25,667 bases of DNA from Sphacelaria rigidula (lineage: Eukaryota; Phaeophyceae; Sphacelariales), in contig CAXNAA020000158.1 of assembly GCA_964200075.2 (NCBI GenBank), positions 1 to 25,667 on the forward strand, written 5' to 3'. The notes beneath the pieces were generated by a model, which did no database searches, was not told the DNA's origin, and was given only the letters and a program-made list of their open reading frames with translations. The stretch's first letter is position 1, and each line of letters starts with the position of its first letter. The translations under genes were made by a program, and so were the position numbers. This document shows positions 17,626 to 25,667 of the stretch, piece by piece.

Positions 17626-18145
17626 GAAGGACAGCACGCCGTGACAGATGCGGGAGCAGAAGAAACGGTCCCTGCATCAACCGACCGAGAGGTCAGATCC
17701 GGCCGGACAGGAGGAGCCAGGCCGGTCCACGAAGAACCCACGACAACTGTGGGGGATGTTTCGCCCGATAGCACTACCGGCGAGGCTCGGAAAACCTCGA
17801 GACACGTGACTCTGGGGTTGACCAACGCACCACGTTTGTAGAAACTGAGTTTTGATGGTCTTGACGAGAGTTGGCAGATGTTCTGTGGCGATTTTGTGAA
17901 GCAGATAGAGGCGATGGGCATGCTGGAGGTGTTGAGTGACTGACGTAGAGAGAGATCAGTCGAGAGATCAACGTGCATCAGGCCAGTGAACAACGGATGG
18001 CTGTACAGGGATTGGACAGTACCGAAACAATCATGTTCAAAACTGTTTGGGCGACGCTAATCAACTCTATTAGCGGTGAGGCCACGAGGCAACTCGTGAA
18101 CTCAAGCCAGGGATCAGAAAAAGCAAGGAAGGCGTTGCAGGTACG
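17599..18145 (+). pseudogene. LTR-retroelement gag remnant
   Basis: A hydrophilic leader (to 17838) runs in frame, through one TAG at 17839-17841, into KLSFDGLDESWQMFCGDFVK and QIEAMGMLEVLSD, ending in TGA at 17941. This has the look of the N-terminal Gag module of LTR retroelements (a K-x-F/Y-D-G start, then a W-x-x-F core). A second piece in another frame, around 18021-18142, reads WATLINSISGEATRQLVNSS, similar to the following helix. At least one stop and one frameshift separate the pieces, so it is not functional. Confidence 0.5.
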
Positions 18146-18214
18146 TACAAGTCCGGGGCGCCGTTTTTCCCATAACCTCGTGCAAGATGTACAACCAGAA
18201 GTGTTGGGTAGGGG

Positions 18215-19190
18215 ATGCAAGTCGAGTCGCGCCAATCGATCGGGCTGCGCCAGAGTCGGAAATTTGCCAGTGTCAGCAAAGAGTTGGTCAAGATTCCTTT
18301 CATCAATCTCTGTGAGAACGCTGATCTTGGAGAGTACTGCTGTGATGGTGATTTTCCTGCTTGGAAGGAGCTCGTTGTTCCGTTGTTAAGCGGAGCTGAT
18401 CGTCTCACAGAGCAGGCCTCAGTCTCAGCCGTGCAGGTGGGCTCACCGTATCAGAAAAGACGGGCCCATGTGGTCGCCTTGAAAACTAAGGGTCGGAGAA
18501 GGGCAACTGCGAGCGTGGAAGCAGCGATTGGAAGCGTACGCCGTTGCCTGCCCCACGTTGGGTCAGCTATTACGGTGGGCAGGTACCTATTTTCTGGAGC
18601 CGACGGGACAGGTCAAAGCGATTCACACCTTCGAGGATTCGTTGTCCAGGTGATCTCGTTCTCGGCTGACGAAAGGGAAACCAAGGCGGGGAGAATTGAG
18701 GCCTCACAAGGCGGACGCAGGGGGATGGGAGGAAGCAATCGAGCTGGAAAAAGTCGATATTGTGAGAGTCGCTACAACTCTCGACTGCTACGAGACACCG
18801 CTGACGGTTAATAACGACGCCATGCCGGAGATCGTAGCGAATTTCGTTCACGCATGGATGAGTAAGGCGGTTTTATCCAGTTTGGAAGGGGAAAGTGTGC
18901 TGAGCCCGACTCAGCTTCAGGGCGAGGATGATGATACGAGCATGCTCGTTGCGATGTGGCCTCGTGACGAAGCAGAATAATCAGAGGCTTGGGGAGTCGC
19001 CGTAACTCGTTCGTCGGTTCAAGAGGCAAAGCAAAAGCCGGACCAAGACCCCGGTGGTGGGAAGGTTTCAACCGGGGAGCCACGGATGCCGGGTAAAGGT
19101 GACCCCAGACCGTTCTCGATCAGGCGAGAGCGATCTTGATGGATAAGCCGCGATTAGTTCTGCTTTAAGAGCGGGAATCGCGGCTTGGGC
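18215..19190 (+). pseudogene. Degenerate internal region of gypsy copy 2
   Basis: Two overlapping frames (18215-18811, 198 codons, and 18696-18980, 94 codons) lie between gag and integrase. I see no protease DTG motif, no YxDD and no RNase H signature. The end of the second frame and the codons after it (VAVTRSSVQEAKQKP, then an EPRMPGKG element) resemble the hydrophilic linker before integrase. The span of ~1 kb is too short for a complete RT-RNase H. Confidence 0.35.
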
Positions 19191-19192
19191 TC

Positions 19193-20023
19193 ATGAGGGA
19201 TAGGTTACTGGAGGAAGACCGGAATAAAGGAACCGGTAAAAGGCAGGAAGCGTACGCTTTAGATGATAATCCTTTACGGTATACGTCACCGAGAGCGCCA
19301 GCTAGGTCAGTTGTTTCACGCAGCCTGGTGCCTGGTTTGCTGGCGCTGGTGCACACTACGTGCGGGCACGCCGGAGTGATGAGGACGGCTGCAGCAGTGA
19401 ACGCAAGCGGTGAGTGGCTCGGTCTTTTCGCCGACACTCCCAAATACGTGTTGTCTTGTGGTTATCGCCGGCGCAAGCATACTAACAGCCACACCATAGC
19501 GATGCAACCGGCCCGCTTCTTGCTGCCCTGGGAGGTGATAGAGATGGGCATATCTGACATGAAGCAGGTTTCTACCGCGGGTAATCGATACTTATTAGTC
19601 GTTTTGGGTCGGGCGACCAAGTTTCTCTTTGCTTTCCCACTAGCAGGTCACCAAAGCCGTAGCCAAGTGTCTGCTTAAGCTCTTCTTGACGTTCGGAGTA
19701 GCCCATTTCCTTAGAACTGACGTTGGGGGGGAGTTCACTTCGTAAGTAGTCAAGCATGTATGCCAGTGGATGATGTGAAACTCGATCATGGTCCAGTAGA
19801 CCACCCTCGCGGTCAGGGCGCGGTGGAAAGATACGGAGGGCGGTTACACGGTGCCTTCGCCGAGTTACGCAGGCAGTGGCCGGAAAGGTGGGACGAGTAT
19901 GTGGATTCCGCGATTTGGATTCGTCGTACTATTCCCAATCCGTCACTGCCTAATAACCCTACGCCATTTAAGCTGCTTTTGGGGCGCGAACCTCGCACCC
20001 AAGTAGACTCTGTTGTCACCTAA
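19193..20023 (+). pseudogene. Ty3/gypsy integrase remnant, copy 2
   Basis: The frame 19193-19678 includes a zinc-binding-like region (LALVHTTCGHAGVMRTAAAV, then YVLSCGYRRRK) and the core start (WEVIEMGISDMKQ, GNRYLLVVLGRATKF). Gly stands where the first catalytic Asp is usual. The frame then shifts: ~19647-19743 keeps LFLTFGVAHFLRTDVGGEFT with the second Asp. After another shift, 19760-20023 keeps HPRGQGAVERYGG with the catalytic Glu and WDEYVDSAIWIRRT. Stops and two frameshifts make it inactive, but it is better preserved than copy 1 at 12.5-13.3 kb and is clearly of the same general family. Confidence 0.82.
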
Positions 20024-20099
20024 AGCGAAGTCACGACTGTTGAACAACACGGTGGAACAGCAACGACGGTGAGGTTCAGGAGATACTAGCTCAACGCCA

Positions 20100-20272
20100 T
20101 CAGTAAAGGGAAGTGGTGAGATCAGCTAGAAACGCCGAAATGACTCGCCAGTCGGCAAGATCACGAGAACAGGTAGGAGATCTGATGCTAGTTAAAGAGT
20201 CCGACAGCTCCACTTTGAACGGAGACGTACCGGCCAAAATAGTCCACGACCTGCTGACAGGGCCATGAACGG
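20100..20272 (+). pseudogene. Gypsy pol C-terminal domain, left part
   Basis: After the integrase core, the frame reads RSARNAEMTRQSARSREQ, then VGDLMLVKESDSSTL and ending near KIVHDLLTGP. This matches the basic helix plus GDLVLV-type beta strand found in the C-terminal domain of gypsy integrases. The segment is cut off by the inverted-repeat insertion that begins at 20273. Confidence 0.6.
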
Positions 20273-20529
20273 TGCAGATACGTTCTACGATAGCCCCCCC
20301 CACAAAAGTGCATCATGTTGGGAGACAAAATCTTCACGTAAATCGAAATGGGAAAAGCCGAGCACAACGAGCAGCTGGGAATTCCCACGTTTGGGTCCGT
20401 TCTAGCCGATGTCGCCAATATGAGGCGTTTCATGCAGCCTGAACCCAAACATTAGGCGCTGTATGGCCATTTTTTTCGTGACACGTTTGAGCTGGTTTTT
20501 TGGGGGGGCTATCGTAGAAAGTGTCTGCA
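20273..20529. mobile_element. 257-bp inverted-repeat insertion inside gypsy copy 2
   Basis: TGCAGATACGTTCTACGATA then an 8-base C run (20273-20301) is matched in inverted orientation by a 7-base G run then CTATCGTAGAAAGTGTCTGCA (20502-20529). That is about 28 bp with two or three mismatches. The interior is non-coding and T/A-rich near the right end. It separates two parts of the gypsy pol C-terminus, so it inserted after the retroelement. No clear target duplication could be picked out. Confidence 0.65.
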
Positions 20530-20581
20530 GCAAGTAGTAATACCGTGCCCCAGCCTCAAGGTCAAGATACGGTGTAAGATA

Positions 20582-21185
20582 CGCGAGTGAACGGTTTCTA
20601 CGGCCAATGTGAAGAAATCTTATGTTCGCCCAGAACATCTACGGCACTCATTTCCAGACGATTACTCGCCGTTGGCGTGGGGGACTGATTTGGGATTGGC
20701 CGAGGGCATTGCATCCGCGCCACCACTGTTTACCTCGACGGACAGGAAAGTAGTGCTGGGCCCAGGATCGTCGTGGGTGTGGGGATATCGGGGGTTGTTT
20801 CACGACAGAGCTGAGTCAAACTGGCTTTCAGAGGAGGAGGCTTTGGGCAATTCTACTCGTTTACAGTTGGACGCGTTTCATGCCTTGTGAGAAGCATATC
20901 ACCCGCAGACGAGACGACGTCCATCGGATACGCCATCGCAAGGAGAAAGCGACTCAATTGCTCGGGATGAAGCGATACGTCACATTCCCCGAGGTGCAAA
21001 GATCCGTAAGCGGCTTGCAAACTGCCAAGGGGAGTAACGGCAATTCGAAGGGGTGGTTTTCGATTTCCGTCAACCGTACTATCGTATCAAGTAAGGATGA
21101 GGACTGGGAGGAGATAATCCAGTTGCGGGTACAAAAATACGCGGTGATGCAGGAAATGCCGGAGCAGTTCATATTATCAAGCTGA
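20582..21185 (+). pseudogene. Gypsy pol C-terminal domain, right part
   Basis: The frame beginning near 20600 (TVSTANVKKSYVRPEHLRH, then DDYSPLAWGTDLG, later WGYRGLFHDRAESNW and LDAFHAL, to 20890) looks like the region following integrase in stramenopile gypsy elements. An overlapping shifted frame (20880-21185) continues with KRYVTFPEVQ and SKDEDWEEI, ending at 21185. The shift at about 20885 indicates an indel. Its order after the integrase and GDLxLV segments supports one original element. Confidence 0.6.
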
Positions 21186-21225
21186 ATTGTGAAAAATAAT
21201 CGTTTATGTACAGTGTTGAAATTCC

Positions 21226-21350
21226 TTACGTGGTCTAACCCGGCAGAGCGGTCAACAAGATTAGGAATTGCTCCTGACTGGCTGGGTTCGTTCTAGCACG
21301 GTGTGTAATTTCACTGCGTGATCTAACCCAGCAGGTCGGTCATCAAGATC
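21226..21350 (+). repeat. Two-copy direct repeat between pol end and polypurine tract
   Basis: ACGTGGTCTAACCCGGCAGA..CGGTCAACAAGAT (from ~21228) recurs 88 bp later as GCGTGATCTAACCCAGCAGG..CGGTCATCAAGAT (from ~21315). Most positions are identical. It lies in the non-coding stretch upstream of the polypurine tract of gypsy copy 2. Confidence 0.6.
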
Positions 21351-21442
21351 GACGGCTACACGAAACGACGTCGATTACGCGGGGAAGAGGAACATGGTGA
21401 CGCGACTATCCATCGTCCGAGGGGTTTTCAACCCTGGGTCTG

Positions 21443-21723
21443 AGAGGGGGTGTTATGGGTCGCGGCGTAGTGGTGGTAGGGCAGTACAATGATGGGCGAG
21501 TCGTGTCGACGAATAGTGCCCGCAGAGCTGACTGCGGGAACTGGCAAGTGGTGAGGATATTTGGATCCGTTCGCGACGGTTACATAAACATGCCTCTTTG
21601 CATCCAGCTTGGATTCGTTTCTTTCTTGAACGAATCTCTGCTGAGCCCCTGGTGTTTAATTCTCAGCACGAGTCAAGAGCGAAAGCTTGTGCACTGAGCC
21701 AACGCCACCAGACGAGAAAACAA
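21443..21723 (+). mobile_element. Candidate polypurine tract and 3' LTR of gypsy copy 2
   Basis: GAGAGGGGG (21442-21450) directly precedes TGTTATGGG (21451), the expected arrangement of a plus-strand primer and an LTR beginning TG. The putative LTR has a 7-bp hairpin (CCCGCAG / CTGCGGG, 21519-21538) and could end near ...AAAACA at 21723. That end is a guess. No matching 5' LTR was found upstream of 17.6 kb, so the call rests on position and the start sequence. Confidence 0.45.
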
Positions 21724-22365
21724 AATCATCGCCTCTGAAGCCGTGATCGAGACGCTCTGACGTTCAGCGTGAATTGTTCTGCGTTGGACGTATCCTCTTT
21801 TGTTGTGCATTTTACTGGTTGGTTGTAGAGCAACGGTGAGGCAGTATACGGATGCACGTAACAATGTAGGTGAACTACTGTAGCAAGATGCGGTTGATAC
21901 AACAGTAAAAACAAACGAGTACATGGATAGGATATATGTGGTGCTATATTTACCGTTCTCACGTATGTCAAAACTGTAAAATAACAAAGACATGTTGGTG
22001 ACGCATGAGTTTGTACGGGCGTGAGTTAGCGAGACTTGGCTGATCGCTAGAAGTTACAACATGTATCGCATCGCTGTTCGCGCTGAAGCAATGTTCAATG
22101 AAGACAATGAGTTTCTGAACCTGACTGTCCATGACACTTGTGCTGTGGTACAGTTGGCCTGAATATACACAACAGTGCGAAGACAATTTCAGACAACACC
22201 AGTGCTGCAAGAGTCGTCCCCGCATGTTCGCGTGAGTTTTCATAAACACTGCAGCAATACCTACTGCAGTCAGCGGATAGTGCAGTACAGTACAGCACAG
22301 ATTAGGGTTGTACAATCTGTGCAGCGGATGACAGACAACAGTAGTACGAAACCTTCCATTTAAAC
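21724..22365. other. No gene recognised; contains one perfect hairpin
   Basis: Minus-strand frames of 106 and 115 codons (21673-21993 and 21968-22315) are Cys/Ser/His-rich with no recognisable domain. GCACAGATT (22295-22303) and AATCTGTGC (22314-22322) form a perfect 9-bp hairpin with a 10-base loop. Confidence 0.4.
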
Positions 22366-22366
22366 G

Positions 22367-22765
22367 GTATGAATCATAGGTACATGATGTATTTCTCTCC
22401 TTTCATTTATGCAGCATAAATCACATGCACATGTTTCCCCCCTTGCATTTGTGCAGCATGAATCATACGCACATAATCCTCGTCTTCCATGTATATGAGG
22501 TGAAGCAAGTCTACGTGTATCTCCACTTCATTCATGTAGCATGAATCATACGTACATGTTCCCCACCTTCTATTTGTACGAGGTGAAACAAGCGTGCATG
22601 TTTCCCAATTTTCGTTCATGCAACATGAATCAGACGTACACGTTCCCCGCCTTTCGTCCATACGAGATTAACCAAGCTTACATATCTCCCAATTTCCGTT
22701 CATGCAGCATGAAACATACGTATATGATATGTTCCCCACCCTCCATTCATGCCAGATGAGTCTAG
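22367..22765. repeat. 84-bp tandem array built of two 42-bp half-units
   Basis: GCAGCATGAATCATACG-type words start at 22411, 22453, 22536, 22620 and 22704, with a weaker first copy at about 22368. The spacing is thus 42, 83, 84 and 84 bp. The half-unit between them begins CGAGGTGAAACAAG or similar and resembles the main word. Because 84 is a multiple of three, open frames persist on both strands: 72 codons plus (22541-22759) and 84 codons minus (22407-22661). Each repeats a ~28-residue pattern with the motif MNHTYMFP on plus. Coding is possible but unproven. Confidence 0.75.
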
Positions 22766-23445
22766 CTTACATGTGTTCCACCGATGATTTATCGTACCGG
22801 AAATACCCCAGTAACTTGGCACCGTTGCGTACGTGAGATGTAGGGGGGTGTGGCGACGACGAACCGGAGTGACTGCATCGGAGTCTTAGGCTTTAGCTTC
22901 GTATGCACGCATGAAGTTCAGCTTAATTTGGGGGTTTTGGGCTCAAAATACGTTTTTTTCCAAAAGCTCAGAAAGAGCTTAAAATTTCTGAGAAGCTTCT
23001 GGTGTGCTTAACATGCGCATGAAGTTGCGATAAATGTATGTGCTCCTCCTGGAGCCATTGTAGCGGCTGCCTGAAAGTGCTCATATGGGCAATTTTCGTC
23101 ACCTGACAGGCTTCAATACTTCAAACTGCCATGGTTGTGGGTCTCATCAGAAAAACGTTCCGCTAAATATTTCATTCACGTGATATCATGTTGAACGGAG
23201 AAATGAAAAATGTAATCAAAATGGGGTACAACAATTTTACAGGGCGTTAGATGACCGGATCGAATTCGCGGTCATGATCGTGTACAATCGGAGCCGGGAG
23301 TTTGACAAGATTTGAAACGTCGACTGATGGTAAATGATGGGGAGGGGGGCAGGAGCGGTAGCTTGTAGTTTGCCGGGCGAGAGGCCAAAGGCTGCAATAC
23401 CCTGTGTCCAGAGACTGCAATGCCCTACTGCTGTATCATGTATCA
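22766..23445. other. No gene recognised; one stem-loop
   Basis: AAGCTCAGAAA and TTTCTGAGAAGCTT form an imperfect stem at 22964-22996. Frames are short. The stretch is AT-rich around 23160-23230, just before the 107-codon plus-strand frame. Confidence 0.4.
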
Positions 23446-23448
23446 TGA

Positions 23449-23772
23449 GTGTATGTGGTCGCATTTTGTTGTTTCGATAGGTCGTTTGGGGTGGCCTTCA
23501 AACTCAAAGATCGAAAAAAAGTTCTATATTTCAATGGAAACAAACTTCAAAATTTCGGATACCCAAACTTTCGTCTTCTCCTCATGCTAAAAGGCTCGCC
23601 TCGTGAGGGGATACTGCCACAACGTCACAACAAGGACGCGCAGGAGGCGCATGAAGTACGCGTATTTTCGCCGAAAAAACTTGAAATGGGGCTTGAAACA
23701 AGTAAAAAATCTAATATACAAGAAAAACGCAGCTTAACCCTTTTGGCACTGGGCCACCAGAACGACCAATGA
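23449..23772 (+). CDS. Hypothetical Lys-rich protein, 107 codons
   Basis: The start at 23449 is the first ATG of a 107-codon frame. The C-terminal two thirds are Lys/Glu-rich (FKLKDRKKVLYFNGNKL, then PKKLEMGLETSKKSNIQEKR) with a hydrophobic NFRLLLML patch. It has no match I can name and no signal or membrane segment. The stop overlaps the region where the next plus-strand frame (23769) begins. It could be an exon or a transposon-derived fragment. Confidence 0.25.
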   Translation: MYVVAFCCFDRSFGVAFKLKDRKKVLYFNGNKLQNFGYPNFRLLLMLKGSPREGILPQRHNKDAQEAHEVRVFSPKKLEMGLETSKKSNIQEKRSLTLLALGHQNDQ

Positions 23773-24024
23773 GGCCGGTTGGTAACGACGTGTCCTGCAT
23801 ATGCATGAAACAGTGGCTTCATGTTGCTAAATATCCACGTATGTATGTAACCGCAAGGTTAGTTGAAGACCGAAACTTTCATCCAATCTATTTTCAGGTG
23901 CAGGTACAAGCTGTCTGTACTGTACTACAATTCGGGTGTTGTGGGCATCAGGTAATGTACAGATGTATCAAGCAGTATGAGTCGCCGTCGAGAGCTTTCA
24001 ACAGGATGTGGCAACCGCCACCCG

Positions 24025-24339
24025 TCACTTGCGGCCTTGGATATTGTCCTCATCACCATGCCACACAGCCCTTTGTGGTCGGGTTGGGCCGCGACTTCCC
24101 TCTTTGTTGCAAGCGGCAAATTCTCTTCGACCGGCATGGGCGTTGCGCCGCAGATACAGTACAGTGCGGCACGCCTTCCCGAATGCAGCAGCAGCTGCCG
24201 CTGCATACTCCCTCACATGTTCAGGGTAGTTCTCCGCGACGGAGATCAGCTGCCTATACACAGCTTATTTTTTACCGTCGATCACATACGACCTCATCGC
24301 CGCTTGTACCGCTTCGACAGAGAGATACGCAGAACTCAT
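24025..24339 (-). pseudogene. Interrupted Ala-rich helical frame, unassigned
   Basis: From ATG at 24339 the minus strand reads MSSAYLSVEAVQAAMRSYVI, then DGKK and TAA at 24265-24267. It continues in the same frame with QLISVAENYPEHVREYAAAA, then FGKACRTVLYLRR, to 24025. The hydrophobic periodicity is protein-like on both sides of the stop, which favours a pseudogene. A second register (24206-23925) may continue it after a frameshift, with ENLPLATKREVAAQPDHKG. Longer plus-strand frames over the same bases (23769-24347 and 23977-24393) are His/Cys/Ser-rich and look like shadows. No family recognised. Confidence 0.35.
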
Positions 24340-24419
24340 GCCTCTAGCTCCTTCTCTTGCCCCATAGCGTTGCCAGATTCAGTCACCTTGTGAACATGAC
24401 CACATATTATATTTAGTAG

Positions 24420-25565
24420 GGTACATTTATTCCCGAGTTTTCCCCCGAACACTGCGTGTTAGTGTTATCAACTAGGTTTTACAATAGGATGATGAGCCCA
24501 AAAAAAACGGGGGATGGGAGGTCGGACCTGTATAAAATGCAAGTAAATGATGAAAAAAATTGGGAATCCGAGCCCCGACCACCTGGGCTTCCTTTTGCTT
24601 CAAAGGCTTTTTTGTGAGTCAGGGACAGGGTACACCAACTTTACAGTCACATCACTCCTGGCGAAAGCCCCCCTCCACCGGTCGTTCCGACGTGGTCGAT
24701 AAATTTCGCCTCGCCGTGATCGGGCAGGTCGCTCCCAGACTGGTTTATTATCATTACAATACATGGTGGACCCCTTCTTACTGAGCTTCAGTCCCAAGAT
24801 GATTAAGTTGGAAAAAAACGCATACTGTTCGAAGCTTAGGCCTAATCGGACTACGCATGGCCTACGCGTCGAAGAAACCTTTTGACCGACTGCGAAACCG
24901 GCTGAACATACCAGTATGAGCATTTACTGCCAGTTTCAGGCAGTCTTGCGCGAAAAACAATATGCATACCCGAATGCCCGCCCTGTATTTATGACTGCCC
25001 GCACTTGGCCCGAATACAAAAATCATAACACTTTTGTACGGAAACTTTGCTTTTGCATTTCTCGACCGTGGGCGAAGGCACCACCATGAAACTCGATGCA
25101 CTAGTTGGACGCAACACAGGCCGGATGTGCACCAAGTTTCAGCTCCTTGTGGCCAACGAGCAAATTAAACTAAGCGAATACCGAAATATTGTCGATAGGC
25201 CCTCAAAATGGCTAGCTCGCAGCCCAGATTCCGTGTACCATTAGTGAATGCATATGTGGACATGGTGGTGCACTTACTGCCATATCATCATCTCCTGGGA
25301 GGGTACAGTACTGGCAAACGAACATAGATCAGTACCAGCTCACCCTCTGGATAATGACAATCTCAAGAAAAGTCATTGCGGTATCGACTGTAGAGATGCG
25401 CAGCGCAGGAGGCACGGTCATGCGCGCGCTGTCGCCGCTGCTATGCGCTGAAACTTCGGCAACATGTCATGTAGGCCATAATCAAAACGCCCATGCGTCT
25501 ACATCTGGGGTTGGGTGTTGTAGTAGTGCGCGAGGGGGCGAAAAGACCTCCAATTCTGTTCCGAA
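24420..25565. other. No gene recognised
   Basis: Frames of 107 codons (24600-24923, minus), 79 codons (24862-25101, minus) and 65 codons (25047-25244, plus) have no visible domain. The plus frame, with GRMCTKFQLLVANEQIKLSE, is the most protein-like but too short to judge. Confidence 0.4.
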
Positions 25566-25667
25566 TATATGTATATATTTCAGGGGGGGGGGGGGGGGGG
25601 GGGGGACAACATGGGGGGGTTTTTGCAACCCAACAAAAAAAAAACACACAACACTAAAAAAAAAAAA
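25566..25667. other. Low-complexity contig end
   Basis: A run of 23 G (25583-25605), a second G7/T6 run and A-rich tracts of 8-11 bases end the window. This composition is typical of a sequence terminus where assembly stopped. Bases here may be unreliable. Confidence 0.6.

Noticed and set aside
23769-24393. Long plus-strand frames of 192 and 138 codons
   Set aside because: They overlap each other in different registers, are rich in His, Cys, Ser and Arg, and lie opposite a more protein-like minus-strand frame. They are most likely shadows.
1-25667. CRISPR arrays, bacterial operons, rRNA or tRNA genes
   Set aside because: No regularly spaced identical short repeats, no Shine-Dalgarno-led gene series and no GTTCRANNC-type tRNA arm in a cloverleaf context were found.

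Overview
The window looks like nuclear DNA of a stramenopile, most likely a brown alga (Ectocarpales/Laminariales type). This is inferred from three things: a gene split into single-repeat exons with GT..AG introns, plant-type leucine-rich repeats each carried on its own 72-nt exon (the layout known from brown-algal LRR receptor families), and decayed Ty3/gypsy integrase remnants of the type I associate with stramenopile genomes. No bacterial operon, tRNA or rRNA is visible. The last ~85 bases, with a 23-base G run and A-rich tail, look like a contig end.

The only clear host gene is on the minus strand, about 8022 down to ~1835. Ten exons of exactly 72 nt each encode one 24-residue repeat of the form GxIPxxLxxLxxLxxLxLxxNxLSG. 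Every intron is phase 1, falling after the first base of the glycine codon, so any exon can be lost, gained or swapped without a frameshift. Downstream, a 60-nt exon and a long exon continue in the same phase. The long exon encodes a module with about four hydrophobic segments, so the product would be an LRR receptor-like membrane protein. The membrane exon carries an in-frame TGA and a probable frameshift near its end, so this allele may be a pseudogene. The N-terminal exon or exons were not found.

The right half is mostly mobile-element debris. Two Ty3/gypsy remnants (about 11.9-13.3 kb and 17.8-21.7 kb, both plus strand) keep a decayed integrase but have no room for reverse transcriptase. 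The second also keeps a gag fragment, the C-terminal pol region, a polypurine tract and a possible 3' LTR. It is interrupted by a 257-bp terminal-inverted-repeat insertion. A minus-strand CCHC zinc-knuckle remnant lies just upstream of its gag. Two more short inverted-repeat (MITE-like) elements lie at 9.9-10.2 kb and 15.1-15.3 kb.

Three unrelated tandem arrays are present: a ~50-bp pyrimidine-rich array (10.85-11.14 kb), a 173-bp array (15.8-16.3 kb) and an 84-bp array (22.37-22.76 kb). The remaining stretches hold only short or unrecognised reading frames.
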